A DNA stretch of 64,000 bases from the NCBI GenBank assembly GCA_019038695.1, contig JAHOYZ010000009.1:1-64000 (forward strand). Direction: 5' to 3'. The translations under genes were made by a program, and so were the position numbers. Shown here piece by piece: positions 18,101 through 27,597 of the stretch; position 1 is the first letter of the stretch; each line of letters opens with the position of its first letter. Under the pieces are notes generated by a model, which made no database searches, was not told the DNA's origin, and saw nothing but the letters and a program-made list of their open reading frames with translations. The stretch comes from Candidatus Zixiibacteriota bacterium (GTDB lineage: Bacteria > Zixibacteria > MSB-5A5 > GN15 > FEB-12).

Positions 18101-20068
18101 TTGTTTCTCCGGTTATTCCTACCATTCTGCCTGACAACAATCATGCTGTGGCTGCCAGCCTCATTGTCTGCTAATGAGGAGCCAATTCTTACCGTTATTT
18201 ACCCCAAAGACAGCCAGGTCATCGGCGCGACAGATTCGACCTTTGTCTTCGGCAACATTGGCTCAATTAGTTTCGGAGATAACTGGAGTGTGGACATAAA
18301 TGGACACTGTGTATCGGTCCACGAGGGTGGTGGCTTTCTTGCATATGTCCCGGTGGAACCGGGGGATTTTGAGTTCAATGTTACAGCCCGACTTGAGCTC
18401 AGCGACAAAGATTTGCGAAATCGTAATCGGCAGAAGCATGATATTCATTCCGAATCTACGACATTATCCGCCACCGTAGCTGTGATCGTTCCGATGCCGC
18501 TGACTTCGTTTCCGACAGATTCCCTTCAGATAGGCTCCGAACGTCGTCTATATTCCGGCGATCTCGACCTAACCACCGGTAATCGTCTTGTTGTTTCATT
18601 CCAGGCCACACCCGGCTGTGACGTTTCCTTTTCTATACCGGGTGTGGTTGATACTGTGCCCATGACTGAGATCGATCCGCAGATGCAGTCATATTGGGGC
18701 GAGTCAGTTTTTGGGATTGGGGCTGTACCAGATTCTTTGAAAATAAAAGGCATCTACACGGGTTTCTACGATGTTCCAAATTCGGTGAGAACAGATAGCG
18801 CAATCAGACTTGAATATCATCTTGCACCACCGTGTCGGGATAGCATACTCGCTCGATATTTTCTGTCAACGCAACTCCAGCGCGACAGTCTTGATCTGGG
18901 GAATCTATCCTTACCGGACACGATTATCTCCGCCGGCAGTAGCTATTCGGTAACACTCAATAGTGCCGAGTATCCGTTCACAGTTCGTTTTACCGACACG
19001 GTGCAAATCATTCGTCACGGACCTCGTAAAGGCTACCTCGCCCTATTTCAGCCGCAGGGTGTCGAGGCTTTAGCGGTTGGCAGGGTAGGGGAGTGGTACA
19101 TGCTGCGGTTCTCCGCAACACAGGTGGGTTGGGCTTTCCACGAATCTGTTGAACAGTTGCCCAAAGGAGATCTTCCGCCCCAATCCCATCTGGTTTCTCT
19201 TCGCACTCGCAGTTATTCTGACCGAGTGGTATTGAAGTGTGCTCTTTCTGGCAAGCACTTGTTTAGAGTTGAGGAAGAGAATCGTCGCATTATTCGTATT
19301 CGCCTCTACGGCGTGACCAGCGACACTGACTGGATACGCTACGATGCCAATGATGAACTGATTGACATTATCACTTGGTTCCAGCCTGAACCGGGGCTAT
19401 ATGAACTGACTCTTCAACTCACTCGGGATATATGGGGGTACGACAGCTACTACGAGGGCAGTACTTTTGTGTTCCAGCTCAACCGTCCCCCGCAGAATAT
19501 TAACCGTCTGCACGGCAAAACCATCGTTATCGATCCTGGCCATTCGGGGGATCCCGGGGCAATAGGAGCGACCGGATATACCGAAGCGGAAGCTAATCTT
19601 GGCATCGCGCTGGTGCTGGAAAAGATGCTTCGTAAGAAGGGCGTCACAGTGGTGATGACTCGTTCCGACACCAGCCATGTCCCCCTTTATGATCGACCGG
19701 CTATTGCCTGGGCACACGATGCCGATCTGTTCATATCGATTCACAACAATGCTCTGCCGGATGGCGTGAATCCGTTTGTCAATAACGGCACATCGGTATA
19801 TTACTATCATCCCCATTCGTTGAACCTGGCTCGTGCTATCCACCCTGAGTTGGTGAAGGCTACCGATCTGGACGATCATGGCCTGTATCATGGCAACCTT
19901 GCTGTCCTTAGGCCTACCCAGTATCCGGCGGTTCTGGTAGAGTGCGCATTTATGATGATTCCAGAGCAGGAAGCAAACCTCAAGACAGGCCGCTTTCGCT
20001 ATCGAATTGCCAAGGGGATATGTAAAGGAATTGAGAACTTCCTCAAGGAGTACAATCGTGAGCAATGA
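18101..20068 (+). CDS. N-acetylmuramoyl-L-alanine amidase (Amidase_3) with large N-terminal region
   Basis: About 655 residues if it starts at TTG 18101, which has AGGA at 18089-18092; TTG 18080 is the alternative. Starting here gives a signal peptide (MFLRLFLPFCLTTIMLWLPA...). An Ig-like/beta domain (~25-110), a beta-rich middle with an SH3-like stretch, and an AMIN-like domain (~365-465) precede the amidase domain (about 475-655). Zn ligands are seen in VIDPGHSGD, the E of TEAEANL and SIHNNA, and the catalytic Glu in LVECAF. It cleaves the lactyl-peptide bond of peptidoglycan in the periplasm. It follows the epimerase closely. Confidence 0.88.
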   Translation: MFLRLFLPFCLTTIMLWLPASLSANEEPILTVIYPKDSQVIGATDSTFVFGNIGSISFGDNWSVDINGHCVSVHEGGGFLAYVPVEPGDFEFNVTARLELSDKDLRNRNRQKHDIHSESTTLSATVAVIVPMPLTSFPTDSLQIGSERRLYSGDLDLTTGNRLVVSFQATPGCDVSFSIPGVVDTVPMTEIDPQMQSYWGESVFGIGAVPDSLKIKGIYTGFYDVPNSVRTDSAIRLEYHLAPPCRDSILARYFLSTQLQRDSLDLGNLSLPDTIISAGSSYSVTLNSAEYPFTVRFTDTVQIIRHGPRKGYLALFQPQGVEALAVGRVGEWYMLRFSATQVGWAFHESVEQLPKGDLPPQSHLVSLRTRSYSDRVVLKCALSGKHLFRVEEENRRIIRIRLYGVTSDTDWIRYDANDELIDIITWFQPEPGLYELTLQLTRDIWGYDSYYEGSTFVFQLNRPPQNINRLHGKTIVIDPGHSGDPGAIGATGYTEAEANLGIALVLEKMLRKKGVTVVMTRSDTSHVPLYDRPAIAWAHDADLFISIHNNALPDGVNPFVNNGTSVYYYHPHSLNLARAIHPELVKATDLDDHGLYHGNLAVLRPTQYPAVLVECAFMMIPEQEANLKTGRFRYRIAKGICKGIENFLKEYNREQ

Positions 20069-20315
20069 ACAGCCACAGGCACAGACAAAGGGAACCAAAG
20101 GTGCCTTCTGGATGATCTATCTCGGTTTGGCGGTGGCTGCCATCGTACTGTTGGGCGATGGTCTTTCAATTTCTCACCTTGAACGCTGGACCGCTAGGAT
20201 TGGCATTGCCCTGCTGTTCACAGTGCTTTTTCTGTTGGTATGCCGGAATATGACGAGGGCTATTACTGCTTCGGCTATTATCTGGTTGGCTGTGATTGCG
20301 ACGTTTCTATACTGA
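20058..20315 (+). CDS. Small membrane protein of unknown function
   Basis: 85 residues from the GTG at 20058, chosen because AAGGAG lies 7 nt upstream (20045-20050) inside the end of the amidase gene; the frame is open a little further upstream. About 25 polar N-terminal residues are followed by three predicted membrane segments (MIYLGLAVAAIVLLG, IGIALLFTVLFLLV, ASAIIWLAVIATFLY). It overlaps the amidase by 11 nt, so it is likely translated with it. No family recognised. Confidence 0.65.
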   Translation: MSNEQPQAQTKGTKGAFWMIYLGLAVAAIVLLGDGLSISHLERWTARIGIALLFTVLFLLVCRNMTRAITASAIIWLAVIATFLY

Positions 20316-20375
20316 AATATGCTGTAACTCTTGCACGAGTATCAAATTATTCAGTACGGTTGATTGATTCATTAA

Positions 20376-20450
20376 TGGTACCCCCGTCAGGAATCGAACC
20401 TGAATTTACGGCTCCGGAGGCCGCCGCGTTATCCGTTACACCACGGGGGC
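20376..20450 (-). tRNA. tRNA-Arg (anticodon CCG), CCA encoded
   Basis: Read on the minus strand: acceptor GCCCCCG pairs with CGGGGGT (first pair G-U), discriminator A, then encoded CCA. The anticodon stem-loop GCGGC-CTCCGGA-GCCGT places CCG at 34-36, reading CGG. The T arm TCAGG-TTCGATT-CCTGA is perfect. The D arm contains AACGGATAA. Confidence 0.95.
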
Positions 20451-20472
20451 ACATTGGTGCGGATGCAGAACG

Positions 20473-20501
20473 TAAATAACACTTCCGCAACTAAAGGGCA
20501 A
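20473..20501 (-). promoter_or_regulatory. possible promoter of tRNA-Arg
   Basis: On the minus strand TTGCCC (20501-20496) and TATTTA (20478-20473) are 17 nt apart and would start transcription ~15 nt before the mature tRNA. Both boxes are imperfect (4/6 and 3/6). Confidence 0.3.
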
Positions 20502-20698
20502 CAGATTTCTTGACGCCAAGTTCCATCCGGCTAATACTTGTCAGTCCCGATTGACTTGATCGACCTGTCTGCATGAGTAGTGATTGGTGGTAAGTCGATG
20601 AAAGAAAGAGGCATAGGGGTAAAGACCTAGGACAGGGATGAGGTCTTGTGGTGGGCGCAAAGGAACATTCGCAAACCCTCAAATGATGTATTATTTTG

Positions 20699-20727
20699 TT
20701 GCGCGACAATGGACTGAGAGCTATATT
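20699..20727 (+). promoter_or_regulatory. possible promoter of the rimP-nusA-infB operon
   Basis: TATATT (20722-20727, 5/6) lies 17 nt after TTGCGC (20699-20704, weak -35). The predicted start is ~45 nt upstream of rimP, in the only sizeable gap before eleven tightly packed genes. Confidence 0.4.
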
Positions 20728-20779
20728 TCTTAGCTTCGGGTGGGTCTATGGCCCACTCTTTGTGTATGGTGATGAATCG

Positions 20780-21229
20780 ATGAATGACAGTGAACTGAAA
20801 GAGAGTATTGCGAAGTTGCTTGAAGCGCCGTTAGCGGCGGAAGAATGTGCAATTGTGGACCTCGTTCTGTCGAGGTACAAACGGAATAATACTTTACGGC
20901 TGTTCATTTATTCGAAGAAAGACCTGACCCTCGATGAGTGTGCTCGTCTGTCGCGGGTTGCTGGTGATGTGATCAATGGAACCGATTGGTTTGAGCACGG
21001 TTATACGCTTGAGGTATCGTCACCGGGACTTGACCGGCCGTTGACCGAAGCGCGTGATTTTGAGTTCCGTACGGGTGAAACTGTTCGCGTGGAATTTGCT
21101 GATAAGTCCCGGAAGAAGTTAACCGGTGAAATTATCAGTGCCACCGAAAGTGAAGTCACTTTGCGGGAGAAAGAGCAGACTACTATAGTTCCGCTTGCGG
21201 ATATTAAGCAGGCGAAAATCGTCTTTTGA
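20780..21229 (+). CDS. rimP: Ribosome maturation factor RimP
   Basis: 149 residues from ATG 20780; the open frame extends further upstream but those residues do not look like RimP. The signature region GTDWFEHGYTLEVSSPGLDRPL is the conserved core, followed by an Sm-like C-terminal barrel (TGEIISATESEVTLREKEQTTIVPLADIKQAKI). RimP assists 30S assembly. First gene of the classic rimP-nusA-infB cluster. Confidence 0.93.
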   Translation: MNDSELKESIAKLLEAPLAAEECAIVDLVLSRYKRNNTLRLFIYSKKDLTLDECARLSRVAGDVINGTDWFEHGYTLEVSSPGLDRPLTEARDFEFRTGETVRVEFADKSRKKLTGEIISATESEVTLREKEQTTIVPLADIKQAKIVF

Positions 21230-21242
21230 TGGAGATGGTGTA

Positions 21243-22727
21243 ATGGCCTTTGACATGATTGAAGCGATGACTCTTATCGCTCGCGAGAAAAACCTCGAGT
21301 TTGATGCTGTACTTGATACTTTGCAGGTCAGTCTTCTGGCTGCTGCCAAGAAGAAATACACCTTTACCGATAATATCTCATTTCGGTTCGATCGTGCGGC
21401 GAATGAACTGCTTATGATTGCGACCAAGCAGGTTGTTGCCGAGATCGAGGACGCCAATATTGAAATCACATTGGCCGAAGCCCAGGATATGGACCCTGAG
21501 GCTGAAGTCGGTGATGAAATCGAGATTTACATCGACTACGAGATGGAGTTTGGTCGTAACGCCATCATGGCTGCTAAACAGATACTGATCCAGAAAGTCC
21601 GCGAAGCCGAGAGTGATCGTATTTATAATGAGTTCATCGACAAGGTGAACACACTGGTATCGGGTGTGGTGCAGCAGATTGACAAGGGTAACGTTATTGT
21701 TAATCTGGGACGGGGCGAGGCCATTCTTCCCGTCAAAGAGCAGATTCCTCGGGAGAAGTTCCGACAGGGGGATCGTATTCGTGCCTTTATCCTGGATGTA
21801 CAAAGATCCATGCGCGGTCCTCAGATTATTCTGTCACGGGTGAGTGCCGAGTTTGTCCGGCTACTCTTTGCATTGGAGGTTCCTGAGATATACGAGAGAG
21901 TCATCGAGATTAAGAAGATCGCTCGGGAACCTGGCGAACGGTCCAAGGTGGCTGTGCTGTCATCGGATGACCGCGTAGATCCAGTCGGTGCCTGTGTGGG
22001 CATTAAGGGTGTACGGGTGCAGTCGATCGTAAGAGAGCTCAACAACGAACGCATTGATATCGTGCCTTATTCCTCCAATTCCGAGCTATTTGTGACCCGT
22101 GCCCTGGCCCCGGCCAGGGTTGTCAATATCGATATCGATCATAATGAAACCAAGATGACGGTTGCTGTGGAAGATGAGAAGCTGTCGCTGGCTATCGGTC
22201 GCAACGGACAGAATGCCAGACTAGCGTCCAAGCTTACAGGCTGGAAAGTCAACATTGTATCGGAAACGGATTACAATGAATCCCAGCATCGTGAAGCCGA
22301 GATGCTAATGCCAATTGCTCAGCTTGACGGTGTGGGGGCAAAGCTCCAGGAGCGCCTCATCGAAATCGATATCAGTTCGGTGCAGAGATTGGCGCAGACT
22401 TCTTTGGAGTCTCTGGTCAAGGTTGAAGGGCTGGGTCCCAAATCAGCTGAGAAGCTGAGTGAACGGGCCAAGGCGATGGTTGCAGAGATCGAGAAAGAAT
22501 ATGCCCAACGTAAGAAGGAAGAAGAGAAGAGTGATGAAGTTGAGGATAAGAAAGAAGAAGAGAAGCTTACAGCCGAAGATGTCTTCATAGATGACGACAG
22601 CTACGTCACAGAAGTTGATGATGTACCTGAAGCAACAGCTCCTGATTTTGACGACGTAGAGGAAGAAAGTGTTGAGGCGAGTGTTACTGATGACGAGATG
22701 CCCGAAGAGGAAACGGAATCGAAGTGA
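21243..22727 (+). CDS. nusA: Transcription termination/antitermination factor NusA
   Basis: 494 residues from ATG 21243 with GGAG just upstream. N-terminal RNAP-binding domain (1-~125), S1 domain (~130-200; VVQQIDKGNVIVNLG), two KH domains (~200-345; VDPVGACVGIKGVRVQSIVREL and IGRNGQNARLASKLTGW). After that comes a helix-hairpin-helix segment (~355-420; LDGVGAKLQERLIE, VEGLGPKSAEKL) in place of the acidic repeats of E. coli, then a low-complexity Glu/Lys/Asp tail of ~80 residues. NusA modulates pausing, termination and antitermination. Confidence 0.96.
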   Translation: MAFDMIEAMTLIAREKNLEFDAVLDTLQVSLLAAAKKKYTFTDNISFRFDRAANELLMIATKQVVAEIEDANIEITLAEAQDMDPEAEVGDEIEIYIDYEMEFGRNAIMAAKQILIQKVREAESDRIYNEFIDKVNTLVSGVVQQIDKGNVIVNLGRGEAILPVKEQIPREKFRQGDRIRAFILDVQRSMRGPQIILSRVSAEFVRLLFALEVPEIYERVIEIKKIAREPGERSKVAVLSSDDRVDPVGACVGIKGVRVQSIVRELNNERIDIVPYSSNSELFVTRALAPARVVNIDIDHNETKMTVAVEDEKLSLAIGRNGQNARLASKLTGWKVNIVSETDYNESQHREAEMLMPIAQLDGVGAKLQERLIEIDISSVQRLAQTSLESLVKVEGLGPKSAEKLSERAKAMVAEIEKEYAQRKKEEEKSDEVEDKKEEEKLTAEDVFIDDDSYVTEVDDVPEATAPDFDDVEEESVEASVTDDEMPEEETESK

Positions 22728-22778
22728 TCGGTTCGGTAGCGTATAGAGTATCTGACCGCATGGAGGTAGCGATAATAC

Positions 22779-25016
22779 ATGGTGCCTGAGAAGAAGAAGA
22801 AACGCATTTACGAGTTGGCAAAGGATTACAAGATATCATCCAATGCGATGTTGTCTGTGCTCCGCGACCTTAAATTTGGACCGAAGTCGCATATGTCGAT
22901 AGCCACGACCCCTATGGTGGCAGCCGTCAAAAAGAAATTCGAGGAGTCCAAGAAGGAAGCCAAGAAGGAAATGCAGCAGCGGACGAAGTCAATCGCCGCA
23001 AAACCTTCTCCGACGGCCGTATCAACCAGAATCGGTGGCATCAAAGTCAACGATGCAAAATCCTCGGTTGCCGGTATCATGCGCAAAATCGAGAAAAAGA
23101 AAAAGCGCAAGGACCGCCGCAAACGCAAAGGCCGTCACACTGTCGATCGGGCCGCAGTTGCTAAGACCTTCAAATCAACGATGGCCAATCTTCGCGGCAC
23201 CAAACAAAAAAGACATTTCCCCAAGGGTGGTGGAGATTCCACCGATGATGCGGCACCAACCAACGTAATCGAAGTAACCGAGTTCATGTCAGTGGCCGAA
23301 CTGGCCCGGCTGATGGATCGAAAAGCGGCTGAGTTGATTGCCAAGCTCTTTGAGTTGGGTATGATGGCCACGATCAATCAGCGACTGGATCTTGATACTA
23401 CCGAGATGATCGCCGCTGAGTTTGGTTTTGAGATCAAGCAAATGGCCGAAGCTGGTGATGTCGCTCGTGAGGACGAACAGGAAGCCAATATGGTGCACCG
23501 TGCCCCGGTCGTTACTATTATGGGTCATGTAGATCATGGCAAAACTTCATTGCTGGATTATGTTCGGCATACCAACGTAGTCGCTGGCGAGGCGGGGGCA
23601 ATTACCCAGCACATCGGAGCCTATGAAATTGACTTCGACGGGAATGGAATCACCTTTTTGGATACTCCCGGACACGAGGCGTTCACCGCTATGCGTGCCC
23701 GTGGGACGCAGATTACAGATATCATCGTACTAATCGTCGCGGCCGACGATGGCGTTCAGCCGCAGACCGTCGAGGCTATTGATCATGCTCGGGCCGCGAG
23801 CGTACCTATTATAGTGGCCATCAATAAGATAGATAAACCAAATGCCGACCTTGACCAGGTTCGTACCCAGCTGGCTAATCATAATCTCATTTCTGAGGAG
23901 TGGGGTGGTAAGACAATCATGGTCGAGATATCGGCCAAGGTGGGTACTGGCGTTGACGATTTGCTTAAGATGATTCTGCTTCAGGCTGAGATGATGGACC
24001 TTGAGGCCGACCCCGAAATTAGAGGTCAGGGTGTTATAGTTGACTCTCGTCTCGAAAAGGGAAGAGGGCCGGTAGCTACCGTCTTGATACAGAAAGGTAC
24101 CTGTAAAGTTACTGACTCGATCGTTGCCGGTGTCTTCAGTGGTCACATTCGAACTATCACTGATGATAAAAACCAGTCAGTCAAATCTGTTGGTCCATCC
24201 CGTCCGGCCCAGATAACTGGTCTTGGCGGTGTTCCCCAAGCTGGGGACAGTTTTATGGTAGTGGCGAGTGCGCAGGAAGCCAAGGAAATCTCAATCAAGA
24301 GAGCCCAGATCAAGCGCGAGCACGATGCTCGCCGTGCGCATGGGCGTATGACCCTCGACAAGGTGTTCGACCGTATCAAGGAAGGCCAGATCAAGGAACT
24401 GCGGCTGATTATTAAGGGAGATGTTGACGGATCGGTAGAAGTGCTTGCCGACACCTTGGGTAAAATTGCTACCGATGAAGTCAAGACGAACATCATCCAT
24501 ATGGCGGTCGGTGCTGTAACCGAGTCTGATGTTCTTCTGGCCACGGCCTCGGATGCTGTTATTATTGGCTTCCAGGTCGGTCCGGATGTCCGGGCACGCG
24601 AGGCGGCCAAGAAGGAAAAGGTCGATGTACGCCGGTACGAGGTTATCTATGAGGCCGAGCAGGACGTTCGGAAAGCTCTGGAGGGTATGCTGGCTCCCAC
24701 GATCTCGGAGAATTTTGTCGGTTCTGCCGAAGTGCGCGATCTCTTCAAAGTACCCAAGATCGGGACTATTGCGGGTTGCTATATCACTACCGGACGTGTA
24801 CAGCGAAAAGACAAGTGCCGTCTGGTCCGCGACGGCAAGTCAATTTATACCGGTCAGCTTAGTTCTCTTAAGCGGTTCAAGGACGACGCGCGCGAGGTTA
24901 AAGAGAGTTTCGAATGTGGCATCGGCCTTGAGAACTACAATGACCTCAAAGTTGGTGATACTCTTGAGTTCTTTGAACTTATTGAAGAGGCTCGAACTTT
25001 GGACTCGATCGAGTAG
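22779..25016 (+). CDS. infB: Translation initiation factor IF-2
   Basis: 745 residues. An N-terminal IF2N helix ([19 protein letters not shown]) is followed by a very basic Lys/Arg linker (~70-125) and a second IF2N-like segment (~160-225). The G domain starts near 240 with GHVDHGKTS (G1), then LDTPGHEAF (G3) and INKIDKP (G4). C-terminal beta barrels and the C2 domain bind fMet-tRNA. The gene follows nusA after 51 nt, in the standard order. Confidence 0.97.
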   Translation: MVPEKKKKRIYELAKDYKISSNAMLSVLRDLKFGPKSHMSIATTPMVAAVKKKFEESKKEAKKEMQQRTKSIAAKPSPTAVSTRIGGIKVNDAKSSVAGIMRKIEKKKKRKDRRKRKGRHTVDRAAVAKTFKSTMANLRGTKQKRHFPKGGGDSTDDAAPTNVIEVTEFMSVAELARLMDRKAAELIAKLFELGMMATINQRLDLDTTEMIAAEFGFEIKQMAEAGDVAREDEQEANMVHRAPVVTIMGHVDHGKTSLLDYVRHTNVVAGEAGAITQHIGAYEIDFDGNGITFLDTPGHEAFTAMRARGTQITDIIVLIVAADDGVQPQTVEAIDHARAASVPIIVAINKIDKPNADLDQVRTQLANHNLISEEWGGKTIMVEISAKVGTGVDDLLKMILLQAEMMDLEADPEIRGQGVIVDSRLEKGRGPVATVLIQKGTCKVTDSIVAGVFSGHIRTITDDKNQSVKSVGPSRPAQITGLGGVPQAGDSFMVVASAQEAKEISIKRAQIKREHDARRAHGRMTLDKVFDRIKEGQIKELRLIIKGDVDGSVEVLADTLGKIATDEVKTNIIHMAVGAVTESDVLLATASDAVIIGFQVGPDVRAREAAKKEKVDVRRYEVIYEAEQDVRKALEGMLAPTISENFVGSAEVRDLFKVPKIGTIAGCYITTGRVQRKDKCRLVRDGKSIYTGQLSSLKRFKDDAREVKESFECGIGLENYNDLKVGDTLEFFELIEEARTLDSIE

Positions 25017-25022
25017 ACGTTC

Positions 25023-25304
25023 TTGGTAACGGTCGTAACGAAGATTCATCTGGATCTGCCTATGGTTCAGTCTCTCAAGGAGAAACGGCGTATTCTGAAG
25101 TCCCTGATCACTAGGGTTCGTAATTCCTTCAACGTTTCGGTAGCCGAAGTTGACGAGAATGATTCCCACCGAACGGCGGTACTTGGAATGGCAGTCGTTG
25201 CCAATAATAGTGCCTTTGCAGATCAAGTCACTGCGAAGGTCATAAACAAGATTGATGGTTTCCATGATGTAGTCCTTGCTGACTACCGGACGGAGTCGTA
25301 TTAG
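25023..25304 (+). CDS. DUF503-family (YlxP-like) protein
   Basis: 93 residues from TTG 25023. The conserved block LPMVQSLKEKRRILKSLITRVRNSFNVSVAEVDENDS is the DUF503 signature. Members sit between infB and rbfA in many bacteria (YlxP in Firmicutes) and are thought to act in ribosome or RNA metabolism, but the biochemical role is not settled. Separated from infB by 6 nt and from rbfA by 2 nt. Confidence 0.88.
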   Translation: MVTVVTKIHLDLPMVQSLKEKRRILKSLITRVRNSFNVSVAEVDENDSHRTAVLGMAVVANNSAFADQVTAKVINKIDGFHDVVLADYRTESY

Positions 25305-25306
25305 GA

Positions 25307-25660
25307 GTGAGACAGTTTCGAAGATCAACCCGACTGGGTGAGCAAATCCTGCGGGATATTTCCACTCTGCTTGAGACCGAGCTTTCGGAAAACCTCTCAG
25401 CTATGGTAACCTTTACCAATGTGCGTCTGACCAATGACCTTCGTGAGGCGACTGTATACTATTCCGTTTTGGGTCAGGAGCATGATCGCCGCGAAGCAGA
25501 TAGGTACCTTCAGCAACAGGCCGGGAAGATCCGGGGAGCAATCGGACGCAACTTACGGGTGAGACACATCCCGGAACTGAGATTCAAGTTTGATCCATCA
25601 GTTGAAGAAGGCCTTCGCATTGAGCGTTTACTCAATGAGATAAATAATGACACGCGCTAG
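25307..25660 (+). CDS. rbfA: Ribosome-binding factor A
   Basis: 117 residues from GTG 25307 (TAGGAGTG). The small KH-like fold signature is visible: RLGEQILRDISTLLETEL at the N-terminus, TFTNVRLTNDLREATVYYSV in the middle and RNLRVRHIPELRFKFDPSVEEG near the end. RbfA matures the 16S 5' end in the 30S subunit. It overlaps nrnA by 14 nt. Confidence 0.95.
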   Translation: MRQFRRSTRLGEQILRDISTLLETELSENLSAMVTFTNVRLTNDLREATVYYSVLGQEHDRREADRYLQQQAGKIRGAIGRNLRVRHIPELRFKFDPSVEEGLRIERLLNEINNDTR

Positions 25661-26645
25661 CAAAACACAGACGATTTCCTCAGTCATTCCCCACTCAGAG
25701 ATAAGAGAGATCATTGAGCGCGGCAGTCGGATTTTGGTTGTGTCCCATATCGATCCCGATGGTGACGCTATCGGGTCCCAGTTGGCTTTCGCGGCTTATC
25801 TCAAGCATCTGAACAAAGACGTTGTACTGGTGCGTGACAGGGATATTCCCGCTAAGTACCAGTTCCTTGACGGTGTTCAGAATATCCTGGCTTTTAATTC
25901 GCTTCCTGCAGACACGCGCGTTGACACGGCGGTGTTACTTGAGTGTCCGAGTTTTGAACGGATTGGACAGGCAGCATCACTATTGGGAGATGACGTAACA
26001 ATTATCTGCATCGACCATCATCGAGATTCAAGCGCTCTGGGTGTTGTGAACTGGATTGAGCCTGAGCGGTCATCGGTAGGGGAGATGGTGTACGAATATC
26101 TTGCTGCCGTAGGTTATGAAATTGATGCTTCGGTGGCCACACAGTTGTATACTGCGATCCTTACAGACACGGGTAGATTCCGATACAAATCCACGTCGCC
26201 GCGTACGATGCAGGTAGCTGGTGAGCTTATCAGAGCTGGCGCTGATTCCAGCGCCATTTGTGATCACGTCTACTACGAACTCAGCCAGTCCACTATGAGG
26301 TTGACTGCGCGAGTTCTCAATACTATCGAGTTCCATCATAAAGACTCTGTCTGTGTGCTGTCGCTCACGCGTGCTATGTTAACCGAATCCGGCGCCGACT
26401 CGTCCGAATCGGATGGTCTGGTCGATTACTCCCTTCTTACGGGCGGAGTAGATGTTGGTGTTCTGCTCAAAGAGCACGATGCTACTAATACTCGCGTCTC
26501 TTTACGTTCACGTGATGGTGTTAATGTGGCTGCGATCGCCGCCAGATTTGGTGGTGGTGGTCATTTTAATGCCTCAGGTTGCTCAATTCCCAAGAATGTG
26601 ACCGACGCGAAAAAAGAGCTTCTCCAGCTTCTGGAGAAAATATAG
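25647..26645 (+). CDS. nrnA: DHH/DHHA1 phosphoesterase (NrnA-type nanoRNase / pAp phosphatase)
   Basis: 332 residues. The DHH domain has SHIDPDGDAIGSQL and the name motif in CIDHHRD; the C-terminal DHHA1 domain carries FGGGGHFNASGC. NrnA degrades 2-5 nt RNAs and dephosphorylates pAp. Between rbfA and truB, as in many bacteria. The metal-ligand set looks complete. Substrate (nanoRNA, pAp or a cyclic-dinucleotide product such as pApA) cannot be read from sequence. Confidence 0.9.
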   Translation: MTRASKTQTISSVIPHSEIREIIERGSRILVVSHIDPDGDAIGSQLAFAAYLKHLNKDVVLVRDRDIPAKYQFLDGVQNILAFNSLPADTRVDTAVLLECPSFERIGQAASLLGDDVTIICIDHHRDSSALGVVNWIEPERSSVGEMVYEYLAAVGYEIDASVATQLYTAILTDTGRFRYKSTSPRTMQVAGELIRAGADSSAICDHVYYELSQSTMRLTARVLNTIEFHHKDSVCVLSLTRAMLTESGADSSESDGLVDYSLLTGGVDVGVLLKEHDATNTRVSLRSRDGVNVAAIAARFGGGGHFNASGCSIPKNVTDAKKELLQLLEKI

Positions 26646-26646
26646 T

Positions 26647-27597
26647 ATGGCGTCGTCACCACACAAGTATAACGGCATCCTCCTGATTGATAAGACGACT
26701 GGTATGACTAGCCACGATGTGGTTCAGAAGATTCGCCGTCATCTTGGTATGCGACGTATCGGCCATACAGGTACGCTTGATCCCAATGCGACTGGCCTAC
26801 TTGTCGTTTGTCTCGGAAATGCCACCAAAGTTGTGCAGTTTCTTACCGACTCTGACAAGGAATACGAAGCCGAAATATACCTGGGCATGTCCTCCGTCAC
26901 ATTCGACGCAGAGGGCATTGATGATACTCAACGCCCAGCCGAAGTGCCTGATCTGGATCCAACCGACCTGGAACAGTTGTTGGCTGATTTTCGTGGTACG
27001 ATCCAGCAAGTGGTTCCGGCTTACTCAGCGGTTCATGTTAACGGCCGTCGTCTTCACGAGATGGCCCGTAAGGGTGAAGATGTCCAACCGCCCACACGTG
27101 AAGTTGAAATATCGTCCATTACCGTTTCTGAATTCGACAAGCCCTTCCTGCGACTATTGGTTCGGTGTAGTTCGGGTACATACATTCGTTCGTTGGCCCA
27201 TGATATTGGCCAAAAGCTTGGTTGCGGCGCATATCTGTCAAACCTGCGCCGGACCAGCATAGGGATTCATTCTGTGGATGATGCTCTCACTCTCGAAGAT
27301 TTACCTTCGCTTGTTCAGACGGAGCAATTGCAAAGTCATATGCTCGGGATCGGACAAGTGCTCAACTTTGCGGCTTTCACCGTCTCGGATGCTTTTCGAC
27401 CTCGTGTGCTGATGGGCAGTGATCTGCACAAGGACAATATCCTTGCAGTTGAGGGAACCTTCGCTAAAGGGGACGAAGTACTCCTCAAGGACAGTGCCGG
27501 GTCGGTTCTGGCGGTGGGGCACGCACAAGTCTCGGTGGCGAAGTTGGCTGCTTCTCATAATGAAACGCTCTTTAGCTACATCAGGGTACTCAATTGA
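26647..27597 (+). CDS. truB: tRNA pseudouridine(55) synthase
   Basis: 316 residues. Catalytic Asp in HTGTLDPNATGLLVVCLG. Other TruB motifs are IDKTTGMTSHDVVQKIRR at the N-terminus and RCSSGTYIRSLAHDIG in the middle. A C-terminal PUA-like domain (~235-316) is present. It makes the universal Psi55 of the tRNA T loop. Starts 1 nt after nrnA. Confidence 0.97.
   Translation: MASSPHKYNGILLIDKTTGMTSHDVVQKIRRHLGMRRIGHTGTLDPNATGLLVVCLGNATKVVQFLTDSDKEYEAEIYLGMSSVTFDAEGIDDTQRPAEVPDLDPTDLEQLLADFRGTIQQVVPAYSAVHVNGRRLHEMARKGEDVQPPTREVEISSITVSEFDKPFLRLLVRCSSGTYIRSLAHDIGQKLGCGAYLSNLRRTSIGIHSVDDALTLEDLPSLVQTEQLQSHMLGIGQVLNFAAFTVSDAFRPRVLMGSDLHKDNILAVEGTFAKGDEVLLKDSAGSVLAVGHAQVSVAKLAASHNETLFSYIRVLN

Larger units (their letters stand above)
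20451..20779. other. non-coding gap between tRNA-Arg and rimP
   Basis: No convincing gene in 329 nt. It holds the possible tRNA promoter, a perfect inverted repeat AAGACCT/AGGTCTT (20622-20628 and 20641-20647, loop 12 nt, no T run) and a possible rimP-operon promoter at 20699-20727. The inverted repeat could be a small-RNA stem or a protein site; nothing decides this. Confidence 0.5.

Noticed and set aside
20622-20647. Inverted repeat AAGACCT/AGGTCTT as a terminator for the tRNA or rimP
   Set aside because: No T run on either strand, and it is not placed at the 3' end of a known gene; kept only as a feature of the gap.
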